35,099 nt of DNA from contig CAZNGF010000024.1 in NCBI GenBank assembly GCA_964572855.1, forward strand, positions 1 through 35,099. The letters are read 5' to 3'. The stretch's first letter is position 1. Each line of letters starts with the position of its first letter. The notes under the pieces are model-generated. The model saw nothing but the letters and a program-made list of their open reading frames with translations, had not been told where the DNA came from and made no database searches. The DNA is from CAZNGF01 sp964572855 (GTDB taxonomy: Bacteria; Bipolaricaulota; Bipolaricaulia; RBG-16-55-9; JAJCYT01). Positions 23,273 through 31,201 of this stretch are shown one piece after another. Position numbers and translations under genes: made by a program.

Positions 23273-24052
23273 TCAAACCGGCTTGCGCCCCGCCACGATC
23301 AGATGGCGGTTCACGAACGTAGCGCCCTCGCTCCCCCAGTCGTGCGGGTCGAGCCAATCGCGCGCGGCGGGCGGCATGGCCTCCATCATGTCGCTCAAAG
23401 CCCGCACGGTGGCGGCGTCGTTGCCCTGCCGCTCCGCCCAAGACCGAAAACCGTGGCGCTTCACGACCCATTCGACGTGCTCGATTTCAAGTCCGGCTGA
23501 GGCAATCATCGCGCGCCACTCGGGCTCGGAGAAGGCCCGCGCGTGGCTCGGGTCGCGCAGCCGCTCGAAGTCGTCCACGGCGCGTGCCGTCACTTCGTCC
23601 TCGGGCAGGACGTGGTCCTGGATCAGCAGCAGGCCGCTGGGTTTGAGGGCGCGCGCCGCTTCGCCCACGAAACGTTGGGGGTGGGGGAAGTGGTGCGCCG
23701 CGATGCGGCAGGTGACCAGGTCAAACGATACGTCCGCAAACGGCAAGTCCTCGGCGTCGGCACGCTGGAACTCGACGTTGATGACGCCGCGCCCGCTCAG
23801 GTGCGCCTCGGCCGCCGCCAGCATCTTTTCTGTAAGGTCGGTGGCCACCACGCGCGCCACCAGCGGCGCGAACGCGAGCGCGGTGTGCCCTCCGCCGGTG
23901 GCTACGTCCAGGACGGTCCAGTCGTTCTGCGGTTTGGCAAGCGCCAGCAGCCGCTCGAGCTCATGGCCCTTGGCGTGGGTCTCGCTTTGGACATAACCCG
24001 CGGCAAAACGGCTGTAACGCGCCTGCGACAGGGACTTTAGGTCCTCTTGCAC
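23273..24052 (-). CDS. Class I SAM-dependent methyltransferase
   Basis: This 259-aa Rossmann-type methyltransferase resembles the UbiE/YcgJ group. Motif I is VLDVATGGGHTA (about 48-59), motif II VVATDLTEKML, motif III ADAEDLPFADVSFDLVTCRIAAHHF, and post-motif LKPSGLLLIQDHVLPED. The substrate is unknown; the C-terminal half (HVEWVVKRHGFRSWAERQG) is typical of small-molecule methyltransferases. The start is GTG 24052 with a strong GAGGAGGGG ribosome site. It lies 57 bp after moaA on the same strand, so co-transcription is likely, but a molybdenum-cofactor role is not implied. Confidence 0.9.
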   Translation of the reverse strand: MQEDLKSLSQARYSRFAAGYVQSETHAKGHELERLLALAKPQNDWTVLDVATGGGHTALAFAPLVARVVATDLTEKMLAAAEAHLSGRGVINVEFQRADAEDLPFADVSFDLVTCRIAAHHFPHPQRFVGEAARALKPSGLLLIQDHVLPEDEVTARAVDDFERLRDPSHARAFSEPEWRAMIASAGLEIEHVEWVVKRHGFRSWAERQGNDAATVRALSDMMEAMPPAARDWLDPHDWGSEGATFVNRHLIVAGRKPV

Positions 24053-24109
24053 GCGGCTCCCCTCCTCGAACGATCTCCGCGGCGGTGCGGCTTGTGCTGG
24101 AGCGTTAGC

Positions 24110-25171
24110 CTACCCGCCGATGTGCGACATTTCGACCTTGGGGAGCTGGGCGGTCTCCGAGCTGCGCAGCTCGGAGTAGCGATCGCCGCGGCGGGTCCAG
24201 ACCCCGCGCAGGAACTCGGCGATCTCCTCGTCGGAAGCGCCGGCGCGCAGCAGCGCCTTGAAGTCGTGGCCGCGGGCGGAAAACAGGCAGGTGTAGAGCT
24301 TGCCCTCGGCGCTCAGGCGGGCGCGCGTGCAGCCCCGGCAGAAGGGCTGTGTGACCGAGGCGATCAGGCCGATCTCGCCGGCGCCGTCGGCGTAGCGGTA
24401 GCGGTTGGCCACCTCGCCGGGGTAGTTGGGGTCGACCGGCTCCAGCGGCCATACGGCGTGGATCGTCTCGAGCACTTCCTTGGCCGGCACGACGTGCTCC
24501 AGGCGCCAGCCGTTGGTGTTGCCCACGTCCATGAACTCGATAAAACGCAGGATGTGCCCTGTCCCGCGGAAATGCCCGGCCAGCTTCAGGAGTTGGCCCT
24601 CGTTGAGGCCGCGCTTGACCACGGTGTTGATTTTGACGGGGCTCAGGCCCGCCTCCTCAGCTGCCCGAATCCCGTCGAGCACGCGCTCCACGGGGAACTT
24701 GACGTCGTTCATCGACGCGAACACGTCGTCGTCGATGGCGTCCAGGCTCACCGTGACGCGGTCCAGACCGGCGGCCTTGAGCGCCTCGGCCTTGTGGGGC
24801 AAGAGCGAGGCGTTGGTGGTCATGGCGATGTCCTCGATGTCCTGGATGGAAGACAGCAGCGCGACCAACTGCTCCAGGTCGCGGCGCACGAGCGGCTCGC
24901 CCCCTGTGATGCGCAGCTTTCGGACGCCGTGGCTTGCAAAGGTGCGCGCCAGGCGCGCGATCTCCTCGAAGCTGAGCAGCTCGGCGTGCGGCAGGAAGGC
25001 GAAGTCCGGCCCGAAGACCTCCTTGGGCATGCAGTAGACGCAGCGGAAGTTGCAACGGTCGGTCACCGAAATGCGCAGATCCTGCAACGGCCGCCGGAAC
25101 GCGTCCCGCAACGTGACATCGCGCGCGTTTGGCTCGGCCAGGTGCCCGTTGGCTCGCGCCTTGTCAACCAA
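24110..25171 (-). CDS. moaA: GTP 3',8-cyclase MoaA, molybdenum cofactor synthesis
   Basis: MoaA is a radical SAM enzyme that, with MoaC, converts GTP to cyclic pyranopterin monophosphate. The first [4Fe-4S] motif is CNFRCVYC, preceded by DLRISVTDR. The SAM-binding GGEP lies in RITGGEPLVRRD. The second cluster site FCRGCTRARLSAEGKLYTCLF has all three cysteines. The C-terminal double glycine (SHIGG) needed for activation is present. I start at TTG 25171 (353 aa), which has GGAGGGGG 9 nt upstream. The longer frame to 25255 would begin at another TTG without a ribosome site and would overlap the predicted promoter (25227-25255). No other moa genes are in the window. Confidence 0.93.
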   Translation of the reverse strand: MVDKARANGHLAEPNARDVTLRDAFRRPLQDLRISVTDRCNFRCVYCMPKEVFGPDFAFLPHAELLSFEEIARLARTFASHGVRKLRITGGEPLVRRDLEQLVALLSSIQDIEDIAMTTNASLLPHKAEALKAAGLDRVTVSLDAIDDDVFASMNDVKFPVERVLDGIRAAEEAGLSPVKINTVVKRGLNEGQLLKLAGHFRGTGHILRFIEFMDVGNTNGWRLEHVVPAKEVLETIHAVWPLEPVDPNYPGEVANRYRYADGAGEIGLIASVTQPFCRGCTRARLSAEGKLYTCLFSARGHDFKALLRAGASDEEIAEFLRGVWTRRGDRYSELRSSETAQLPKVEMSHIGG

Positions 25172-25226
25172 AAAAGATTTCCCCCTCCGCCCGGTTCGCC
25201 CCGCAGCAAACGGGACGTCATCTTGC

Positions 25227-25255
25227 ATTATGGGAAAGACGCTTGCGAGCGGCAA
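25227..25255 (-). promoter_or_regulatory. Promoter of moaA
   Basis: On the minus strand TTGCCG (25255-25250), a 17-bp spacer and CATAAT (25232-25227). Transcription should begin near 25220, leaving about 48 nt of leader before the chosen start TTG 25171. A TTGACA just upstream (25266-25261) has no matching -10 at 17 bp. Confidence 0.55.
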
Positions 25256-25281
25256 CCGGTGTCAATCTTTTTCATTTTACA

Positions 25282-25902
25282 TCAGCCGAACAAGCCGCGC
25301 TGCTTGAGTCGCTGCACCGTGGCCCAACGCACCCGCACGCAGTCCGGAAACGCGCCGGCGGCGGCGCAGCGCGCCAGGAACGCCTGCGTCTTGGGCTCGG
25401 CCGGGTACCCCCAGCCCAGGTCGCCGTAGCGCGCGTGCAGAGCCAGCATGGCCCGGTCGCGCGCCACCTTGGCCATGACCGAGGCGGCGGCCACGGCGGG
25501 ATACTTGACTTCGGCCTTGTTCTCGGCCGCGATCTCGACCTCGCGCGCCAGCATGCTTCGGAGCCGGGCGACGAAGTGCGGGATCGCCGCAGGCGGCACG
25601 GGGGCGTCGAGCTGGACGAGGTCGGGCGCCAGCTCGTCGATGAGCGCGGCCAGCGCACGCAGCTCGACCTGGGTCAGGTTTTCCTCCAGCTCGCGGGGGG
25701 CCAGCGCCAGCGTTCGGGTCGTGCAGAGGGCGGTGATTTGGGGGTGGAGCGCCTCGCGCCGCGCGCGGCTCAAGGCCTTGGAGTCGGTCACGCCCAGCGC
25801 GACCAGCGCGTCGAGCTGCTCGGCTTCGACCAGCGCCCCGCCCACCACCAGCGGCCCGATGACGGGTCCGCGCCCGGCCTCGTCCAACCCTAAAACCCGC
25901 AT
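25282..25902 (-). CDS. rnhB: Ribonuclease HII, archaeal-like form
   Basis: RNase HII removes ribonucleotides from DNA and RNA primers. The 206-aa protein opens MRVLGLDEAGRGPVIGPLVV with the catalytic D7/E8. It has LVQLDAP with the third Asp, and YPAVAAASVMAKVARDRAM with the fourth catalytic region. The DEAGRGPVIGPLV form and the C-terminal GWGYPAEPKTQAFL are closer to the archaeal-type enzymes than to E. coli RnhB (DEVGRGPL.G.VV). The ATG at 25902 follows AAGGTGG. It is divergent from the metallo-hydrolase and followed by moaA, which has its own promoter. Confidence 0.93.
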   Translation of the reverse strand: MRVLGLDEAGRGPVIGPLVVGGALVEAEQLDALVALGVTDSKALSRARREALHPQITALCTTRTLALAPRELEENLTQVELRALAALIDELAPDLVQLDAPVPPAAIPHFVARLRSMLAREVEIAAENKAEVKYPAVAAASVMAKVARDRAMLALHARYGDLGWGYPAEPKTQAFLARCAAAGAFPDCVRVRWATVQRLKQRGLFG

Positions 25903-25942
25903 GGCGCCACCTTAGCCGCGCGCCGCGCCCCGCGCCAGCCAG

Positions 25943-25971
25943 TTGAAACCACACGAAAGCCCGCTTACAAT
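25943..25971 (+). promoter_or_regulatory. Promoter of the metallo-hydrolase gene
   Basis: TTGAAA (25943-25948), a 17-bp spacer and TACAAT (25966-25971). The leader to the GTG at 26010 is about 30 nt and contains GAGG at 25999-26002. Confidence 0.7.
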
Positions 25972-26009
25972 GCGCACATCTCTCCAAGCAGCGCGCGCGA
26001 GGTACTGAC

Positions 26010-26846
26010 GTGAAACTGCTCGTCTACTCCAAGGGGCTGTATGCGACTTGGCTCTACTACAGCCCGGACCGGCTGCTGTTCGACTGCGGCGAGGGGGCCA
26101 GCAGCTACCTGGGCAACAAATGCTTCGCGATCCAGCGCGTGTTCCTGAGCCATGGGCACACGGATCACACCGCCGGGCTGCTCACGCTGGTCAACATCCG
26201 CAACGCCGGCATGGGCGACACCGAGAAACCGTTGCAGATCTACTATCCAGAGGGGAACCGGCCCGTGGAACTCCTGAAGGAGTACGTCACGCGCACGCAA
26301 CGGCGGCTGAGTTACCGGCTGTCCTGGCACCCCCTGGAGCCCGGCGCGCGCGTGCCGGCCTTCGAAGGCCAGCTCGACCGCCACATCGAGGCGTTTGCGA
26401 CCCAACACGGCCGCGACCCGTCGCTGGGCTACAACGTCGTCGAGCTTCGCAGGCGCCTCAAACCGGACTATCAGGGGCTGGATGAGGCCGAGCTGCGCGA
26501 GCGCGCCAAGGCCGGCGTCGCGCTCAGCGAGGAATACCCGCAGAAGCTGTTCAGCTTCGGCGGCGACTCCGTACCGATCGACCCGGCCAAGGTGGAGGGC
26601 ACCGAGGTGCTCTGTCACGACGCCACCTTCCTGGACCAAGCCGACCGCGAGGAGTACAAGCACGCCACCTTCAAGGAGGCCGTCCAGGTGGCGCTTGCCG
26701 CCGGCGTCAAGCGGGAGCTGATGCTGATCCACGTCTCCTCGCGCTACAAGCGACGACTCAAGGGATTCGAGGCCGAGGCCGCCGGTTGGAACCTGCCGTT
26801 TGCGGTCACGGTCGTGCCGCCGGGGCGTATCCACCGGCAGGACTAA
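26010..26846 (+). CDS. RNase Z-like metallo-beta-lactamase-fold hydrolase
   Basis: This 278-aa protein has the metallo-beta-lactamase fold. The metal motif is SHGHTDH with H48, H50, D52 and H53. LLFDCGEG at 23-30 is the RNase Z-type opening strand, and a later His/Asp set includes LCHDATF and LIHVSSRY. The GEGAS and HxHxDH pattern, with an extended helical middle, resembles the tRNA 3'-processing RNase Z group, but the exosite arm is not recognisable and both tRNAs here encode CCA, so another phosphodiester or ester substrate is possible. The start is GTG 26010, with its own promoter. Confidence 0.88.
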   Translation: MKLLVYSKGLYATWLYYSPDRLLFDCGEGASSYLGNKCFAIQRVFLSHGHTDHTAGLLTLVNIRNAGMGDTEKPLQIYYPEGNRPVELLKEYVTRTQRRLSYRLSWHPLEPGARVPAFEGQLDRHIEAFATQHGRDPSLGYNVVELRRRLKPDYQGLDEAELRERAKAGVALSEEYPQKLFSFGGDSVPIDPAKVEGTEVLCHDATFLDQADREEYKHATFKEAVQVALAAGVKRELMLIHVSSRYKRRLKGFEAEAAGWNLPFAVTVVPPGRIHRQD

Positions 26847-26871
26847 TAGACGACCACAGTGGTTCTTGGGT

Positions 26872-26898
26872 GTAGGGGCGCGATTCATCGCGCCCGTG
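26872..26898. repeat. GTAGGGG-type hairpin, copy 3
   Basis: GTAGGGGCGCGAT and ATCGCGCCC (26887-26895) form a 9-bp perfect stem (GGGCGCGAT) around TC. The 5' edge GTAGGGG is the same as in copies 1 and 2 but the inner sequence differs and the 3' edge has decayed (CCCGTG). It sits between the convergent metallo-hydrolase and zinc-ribbon genes. Confidence 0.65.
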
Positions 26899-26948
26899 TG
26901 CGCGCGCTTTGGCCGCCCGTGAAGTCTATCTGGTCATGAACCGGACGT

Positions 26949-26979
26949 GTAGGCCGGGTCCCATGAATGGGACCCCTAC
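26949..26979. repeat. GTAGGGG-type hairpin, copy 4
   Basis: GTAGG, then GGGTCCCAT (26956-26964) pairing with ATGGGACCC (26967-26975), then CTAC. This has yet another inner sequence inside the same outer GTAGG...CCCCTAC frame. It lies about 50 bp after copy 3 in the same convergent gap. Confidence 0.65.
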
Positions 26980-27004
26980 GCAGTAAAAACAGCGTGGCTC
27001 TGTA

Positions 27005-27352
27005 CTAGTGCTTGTGGGCCTGGCGGTCGCGGGGGTCGTCCTGCGGTTCGAGCGCGCTTTGGCAGTGGGGGCAGCGTTCGGCCTTGACCGACACGGTCTC
27101 GCCGCACCCGGGGCAGTTCACCTTGAGGTCGCGGTAGCAGTGCGGACAGAGCGTGCTGCGGCGATCGACCATGGACCGGCAGTGCGGGCAGGGCACGCCG
27201 CGGAGTTCGCCGCGAACGCGCTCGTCCTGCCGTTCCTTCTGGTCCCAGAACGCGCGGATCAGCCCCCAGACGGCGAAGCCCACCCCGACCGCCGCCATCA
27301 TGGTGATGACCACGGTCAACTGGCCGTTGAACAGCTCGAATAAGCCAAACAT
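27005..27352 (-). CDS. Zinc-ribbon membrane protein
   Basis: This 115-aa protein has one N-terminal transmembrane helix (about residues 12-34, LTVVITMMAAVGVGFAVWGL) followed by a basic stretch. Four CxxC knuckles (55/58, 69/72, 80/83, 94/97) would build two zinc ribbons in the cytoplasm. Such small membrane-tethered zinc ribbons are common, and their function is generally unknown. The ATG at 27352 has AAGGAG upstream; a longer overlapping frame has no family support. It follows the cyclophilin gene on the same strand after 71 bp, so the two may be one transcript. Confidence 0.85.
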   Translation of the reverse strand: MFGLFELFNGQLTVVITMMAAVGVGFAVWGLIRAFWDQKERQDERVRGELRGVPCPHCRSMVDRRSTLCPHCYRDLKVNCPGCGETVSVKAERCPHCQSALEPQDDPRDRQAHKH

Positions 27353-27423
27353 CCCAGCTCCTTGGGTCCTGTTCGCCCCCAAGGGGGACAGCCGCTCGCT
27401 GGTTTCCGCGCGTGCGCGGCCGG

Positions 27424-28116
27424 CTACGCCTCCAGATACACCCGGACCATCTCCACGTCGTCCACGGGCTGGTCTCTCTCTCCAACCGGCACCGATCCAA
27501 TGGCCCTCACGACCTCGAGCCCCTCGATCACGCGGCCGAAGACGGCGTAGTTCCCGTCGAGCGAGGGGAGCTCGCTTAACGTCACGTAAAACTGGCTCCC
27601 CGCGCTGTCGGGGTCCTGAGAGCGGGCCATGGCCACCACGCCGGCCGCGTCGTGCGTGAGCTCGGGATGCGTCTCCAGCGGGATGCTCCAGCCGGGACCG
27701 CCCTGGCCGCAGCGGGCTTCCTCTGCGGGGTCGTCCGAGCTGCACAACGGGTCGCCGCCCTGGATCACAAACCCCTCCACCACGCGGTGGAAGATGAGCC
27801 CGTCGTAGTAGCCCTGCTCCACGAGCTTGACGAAGTTCTCGACCGTGACCGGCGCCCGCTCGGCGTAGAGCTCGATCCGGAACGTACCCATGCCGGTTTC
27901 CACCACGACGGTCGGGTGGTCGCCGGCCGACTCGCGTGCCGCCGAGGTCGCTTCCTGGACGGGCTCGGCCAGCTCGGTGGCCGTCGCTTCGTCGTGGTCC
28001 GACAGGGTACCTTCCTCGGTCCTCGGTCCCGACGAGGGCGCCATCGCGTAGAACAGCAACGCCCCCCCGAGCAGCAGCGCGGCCGCGGCCGCGACCCAAA
28101 TCCAGACGTTGTTCAT
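27424..28116 (-). CDS. Membrane-anchored cyclophilin-type peptidyl-prolyl isomerase
   Basis: This 230-aa protein has an uncleaved N-terminal anchor (WIWVAAAAALLLGGALLFYAM) and a linker to about residue 66. The cyclophilin domain then carries catalytic R111 in FHRVVEGFVIQGGDP, AGSQFYVTL and NYAVFGRVIEGLEVV. It should speed proline isomerisation of proteins outside the cytoplasmic membrane. The domain carries an insert with two cysteines (C125, C136) that could form a disulfide. The ATG at 28116 has GAGGAGAG upstream; the longer frame to 28206 is not supported. It is divergent from the HAD phosphatase. Confidence 0.93.
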   Translation of the reverse strand: MNNVWIWVAAAAALLLGGALLFYAMAPSSGPRTEEGTLSDHDEATATELAEPVQEATSAARESAGDHPTVVVETGMGTFRIELYAERAPVTVENFVKLVEQGYYDGLIFHRVVEGFVIQGGDPLCSSDDPAEEARCGQGGPGWSIPLETHPELTHDAAGVVAMARSQDPDSAGSQFYVTLSELPSLDGNYAVFGRVIEGLEVVRAIGSVPVGERDQPVDDVEMVRVYLEA

Positions 28117-28217
28117 CGCTCTCCTCTCCCGGATCCCGCCGAATCGATCGGCGGGACAGTCGTTAGGGTCTGGTTTGATGTTACCCCAACTCCCCAAGCG
28201 GGGCAACGGCCGCGCCG

Positions 28218-28246
28218 TTGCCGCTTCCCGCCCCAGGGCCTATAGT
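28218..28246 (+). promoter_or_regulatory. Promoter of the HAD gene, leaderless type
   Basis: TTGCCG (28218-28223), a 17-bp spacer and TATAGT (28241-28246). The ATG starts 7 nt after the -10, so the start codon is expected at or next to the 5' end of the RNA; no ribosome site precedes it. Confidence 0.7.
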
Positions 28247-28253
28247 CGGGCAC

Positions 28254-29033
28254 ATGAACGGTCCGGAGGACTTGGCGCGCTATCGCGGCTTCCTGGTGGA
28301 CGTGGACGGCGTCGTCGTGCGCGATCGCACGCCGCTGCCGGGCGCGCTCGCGGCCGTCCGGTCGCTCCAGGCGCGCGGGCCGGTCCTGTTCCTCTCCAAC
28401 AACGCCACACTGACGCGCGCGGCCTACGCCGAGAAGCTCGCGGCGCTGGGCCTGCGCGTGGCGGCTGGAGACGTGCTCAACAGCGCCTACCTGGCCGCGC
28501 GCTACCTGGCCGAGGCCGGCGGCGCGACCTCGGCCTGCGTCGTGGGCGAAACCGGCCTGCGGCGGGAACTGGAGGCGGCGGGGCATCGGCTCACCCCGGA
28601 CGGCGCCTGGCTCGTCACCGGCATGGACCGGGCGCTCGACTACGCCAAGCTGGCCCGGGGGCTGCAGGTGCTCCTGCGCGGCGGACGCTGGATCGCCACC
28701 AACGCCGACGGGACCTACCCCGCGCGCGACGGCCTCATGCCGGGCGCCGGCAGCGTGGTGGGCGCGTTCCGCGGCATGGGGTTCGAGCCCGAGCAAATCG
28801 CCGGCAAGCCGTCGCGTTACTGCATGGACGCCGCGCTCGCGCTGCTGGGCCTGCCGCGCGAGGTGGTCTTGCTGATCGGCGACCGGCTCGACAGCGACGT
28901 GGCGGGCGCCAGCGAGGCGGGCGTCGACAGCCTGCTCGTGCTCAGCGGCGTGACCGACCGCGCGGGGCTGGCGCGCAGCCCGCTCCAGCCGACGTACGTG
29001 CTGAACGACTTGGCCGCGCTGGTCGCGTTTTAA
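28254..29033 (+). CDS. HAD-IIA family phosphatase (NagD/PGP-like)
   Basis: This 259-aa haloacid-dehalogenase phosphatase has motif I DVDGVV with D16/D18, motif II LSNNAT, and motif III/IV in AGKPSRY and GDRLDSDVAGA. A class IIA cap domain lies between motifs II and III. Relatives dephosphorylate nucleotide monophosphates, 2-phosphoglycolate or 4-nitrophenylphosphate; the substrate here is not predictable. The ATG at 28254 appears leaderless. Its stop TAA overlaps the stop of the opposite protease gene in TTAA (29030-29033). Confidence 0.92.
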   Translation: MNGPEDLARYRGFLVDVDGVVVRDRTPLPGALAAVRSLQARGPVLFLSNNATLTRAAYAEKLAALGLRVAAGDVLNSAYLAARYLAEAGGATSACVVGETGLRRELEAAGHRLTPDGAWLVTGMDRALDYAKLARGLQVLLRGGRWIATNADGTYPARDGLMPGAGSVVGAFRGMGFEPEQIAGKPSRYCMDAALALLGLPREVVLLIGDRLDSDVAGASEAGVDSLLVLSGVTDRAGLARSPLQPTYVLNDLAALVAF

Positions 29034-31201
29034 TACAGCACGAGCACCTTCACCACCGGCAGCCGCAGCGTGCGCACGGCGCCCTCGACCGTGACCGCCA
29101 CCAGGTAGACGCCGTTGGCCAGCGGCCGTCCGTCCGGGGCCACCAGCGGGGCGGTCAGGCGCGCGCCCGCGCCGCTGGCCTCGAGCACGCGCCGGCCCGC
29201 CAGGTCGAACAGTTCGACGCCCAACCGCACGATGCCCTCCCCCTCCAGCGTCACCTCCAACACCCGGTCCGGCCGCGCGCGCGTCGCCAGCCCGGTCACG
29301 TCGAGGTGCTCGACGACCTCGACCGTGCGCCCGGGCAGCGCGCCGATCGCGACCGTGTGGCTGCCGGTGGCGTCGAAGCTCCAGGTGAACGCGACGGTCT
29401 CGCTCTCGCCGGGGTCGAGCGCCAGCTCGCGCCCGGCCACGATCACGCCGTCCACCTCGAGCGTGAGCGTCATCCCGACGGGGCGGCCGTGCGGGTTGTG
29501 GGCGCGCGCCGAGGCCGTGAGCGTGCCGCCGCGCTCGATCACCTCGTGCGAGAGCTCGAACCCCGACACGGCCAGCTCCAATTCCGTGGTGGGCTCGAGC
29601 ACGAGCCGCAGTTGGCCGAACCCCGCGCGGTTGTCCGGCCCCGACGGCGCGACGTCGTCCGCCTCGCGCTTGAGTTTGAGGCTCACCTGGCTGGCCGTGC
29701 GTCCCGGCGCCTCCTCGAACAGCAACGCGGCCGCGCCGGCCGCGTGCGGGGCGGCCGCCGAGGTACCCAGGAAACGCCCGCCCTGCCCGAACTGGGCCGC
29801 GAAGCGCTCGCTCGTGAAGGTGCGCACCTCGTCGGGCCCGACGAGCTCGGGTTTCATGCGCCCGTCGCTGGTGGGCCCCTGGGCGCTGAAGCTCTGCAGC
29901 GTGCCCGCGCGCCAGTGGGCGCGGTTGATCGCGCCCACGGCCAGCACGGAACGGGCCGTGGCCGGGGCCAGCACGCTGCCGGCCCGCACGGGCGTGCGCA
30001 GCGTGTGCGCGGCCGTGAACAGCTCCAGCGCGGGGGGCGTGCGCGCTCCCTGGTAGGCCACCGAGATGAGGTACTGGCCCGTCGAGGGGGCGATCATCGA
30101 GAGGCGCTCGGTGGGCGGGTCCGAGCCCCGCTGCGGATCCGTAGAGCTCACCTGGATCTCGCCGACGTCGGCGCGGTCGTTGCCGTTGGCGTCGAAGGTG
30201 AGGTAGAGGTCATAGTCGAACCCCGTGCGTGGCCAGTCGTCCCAGTTCAAAAAGACCTCGACGAGCGCCCCGCCGTCGGCGTGCAGGCTGAGGGACTCGC
30301 CGCCGCGCGTGTCGAACTCGGTCCAGCCGTCGTCGTCGACGTCGCGGTAGTCGCCGCGCCAGTGGTGCACGGCGTTGTTGCCCGCGGCGTTCGTCCACAC
30401 CACGCCGCGCTGCACGGCCTGCTCGGCCACCTGCGACACCTCGCCGCGCCCGTCGCCGAACTCGGTGTTGTACCAGACCACGGAGTGGTTGATCACGCGG
30501 ACGCCCAGCCGCAGGGCTTCCTCGACGGCCTCGCCCAGGTCGACCTCGTTGGCCACCTTCATGAAAAAGAGGTCGGCCCCGGGCGCCACGTCGTGGACCA
30601 ACTCGGCCACGGCCGTCCCGTGCGCGATGCCGCCCATCCCGGTGCCCGTGTAGTCGAACTGGCGGACGTCGTCGGGCAGCTCGCCGTTGGCAAACGATTG
30701 GGTCAACCCCTGGAAGCCCAGATCGATCACGGCCACCTTGACGCCCGCGCCGGTGAGGCCAACGCGGTGATACCCGTCCGCCCCGATGAGCGCCACCCCC
30801 TCGCTCACCACGGCCGCGGGCCGCGGCGCGTACGGCAGGCGCACGTAGCGCACGCCGGCCGAGCGGGACAGCGCGACCAGTTGGGCGAGGGGGACGTAGG
30901 CGTTGAACAGGTCGCGATGGCGCGAGACGCCCTCGGCCCCTGCCGCCGCGAGCGCGGCGAGCGCGCGATCTGGATCGTCGGCCTCGACCACGACGTCGAC
31001 GCGCCCCTCGCGCAGCGCCGCGCCGCGCTGCCGCGCTGCCCCTTCCAGAGCCAGCGGGTTCAGGCGCGCAGTGCGCACGAGCGCTGAGAGCGCGCCCTGC
31101 AAGCGGGCCGGCTCTTCGCCTCGCGACAAGGCCGGTCCGCCAAGCCCCAGCGTCCCGGCCAGCAACAGGGCCAACGACACGGCCAAGCGCGCGCGCGTCA
31201 T
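29030..31201 (-). CDS. Secreted S8-family subtilase
   Basis: This 723-aa exported serine protease has a signal peptide (LAVSLALLLAGTLGLGGPALS). The catalytic Asp is D160 (KVAVIDLGF), His H194 (IAHGTAVAEL) and Ser S481 (LGTSAAAPHAAG), with oxyanion Asn in WTNAAGNN. A long insert of beta-type sequence with Asp-rich stretches lies between His and Ser and may bind calcium. After the catalytic domain comes a CARDB-like domain (about 520-620) and a C-terminal FlgD-like/sorting-tail domain (FDLAGRRV, then PLANGVYLVAV), suggesting surface attachment or a dedicated secretion route. The ATG overlaps the NHL stop as ATGA, so the two are coupled. Confidence 0.92.
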   Translation of the reverse strand: MTRARLAVSLALLLAGTLGLGGPALSRGEEPARLQGALSALVRTARLNPLALEGAARQRGAALREGRVDVVVEADDPDRALAALAAAGAEGVSRHRDLFNAYVPLAQLVALSRSAGVRYVRLPYAPRPAAVVSEGVALIGADGYHRVGLTGAGVKVAVIDLGFQGLTQSFANGELPDDVRQFDYTGTGMGGIAHGTAVAELVHDVAPGADLFFMKVANEVDLGEAVEEALRLGVRVINHSVVWYNTEFGDGRGEVSQVAEQAVQRGVVWTNAAGNNAVHHWRGDYRDVDDDGWTEFDTRGGESLSLHADGGALVEVFLNWDDWPRTGFDYDLYLTFDANGNDRADVGEIQVSSTDPQRGSDPPTERLSMIAPSTGQYLISVAYQGARTPPALELFTAAHTLRTPVRAGSVLAPATARSVLAVGAINRAHWRAGTLQSFSAQGPTSDGRMKPELVGPDEVRTFTSERFAAQFGQGGRFLGTSAAAPHAAGAAALLFEEAPGRTASQVSLKLKREADDVAPSGPDNRAGFGQLRLVLEPTTELELAVSGFELSHEVIERGGTLTASARAHNPHGRPVGMTLTLEVDGVIVAGRELALDPGESETVAFTWSFDATGSHTVAIGALPGRTVEVVEHLDVTGLATRARPDRVLEVTLEGEGIVRLGVELFDLAGRRVLEASGAGARLTAPLVAPDGRPLANGVYLVAVTVEGAVRTLRLPVVKVLVLY

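Noticed and set aside
23210..23500. 96-aa plus-strand frame with GTAGGAGA upstream of its ATG
   Set aside because: Two thirds of it is antisense to the methyltransferase, and no recognisable protein pattern appears.
28109..31087. 992-codon open frame on the plus strand
   Set aside because: Shadow of the HAD gene and antisense to the subtilase; low-complexity translation typical of GC-rich alternative frames.
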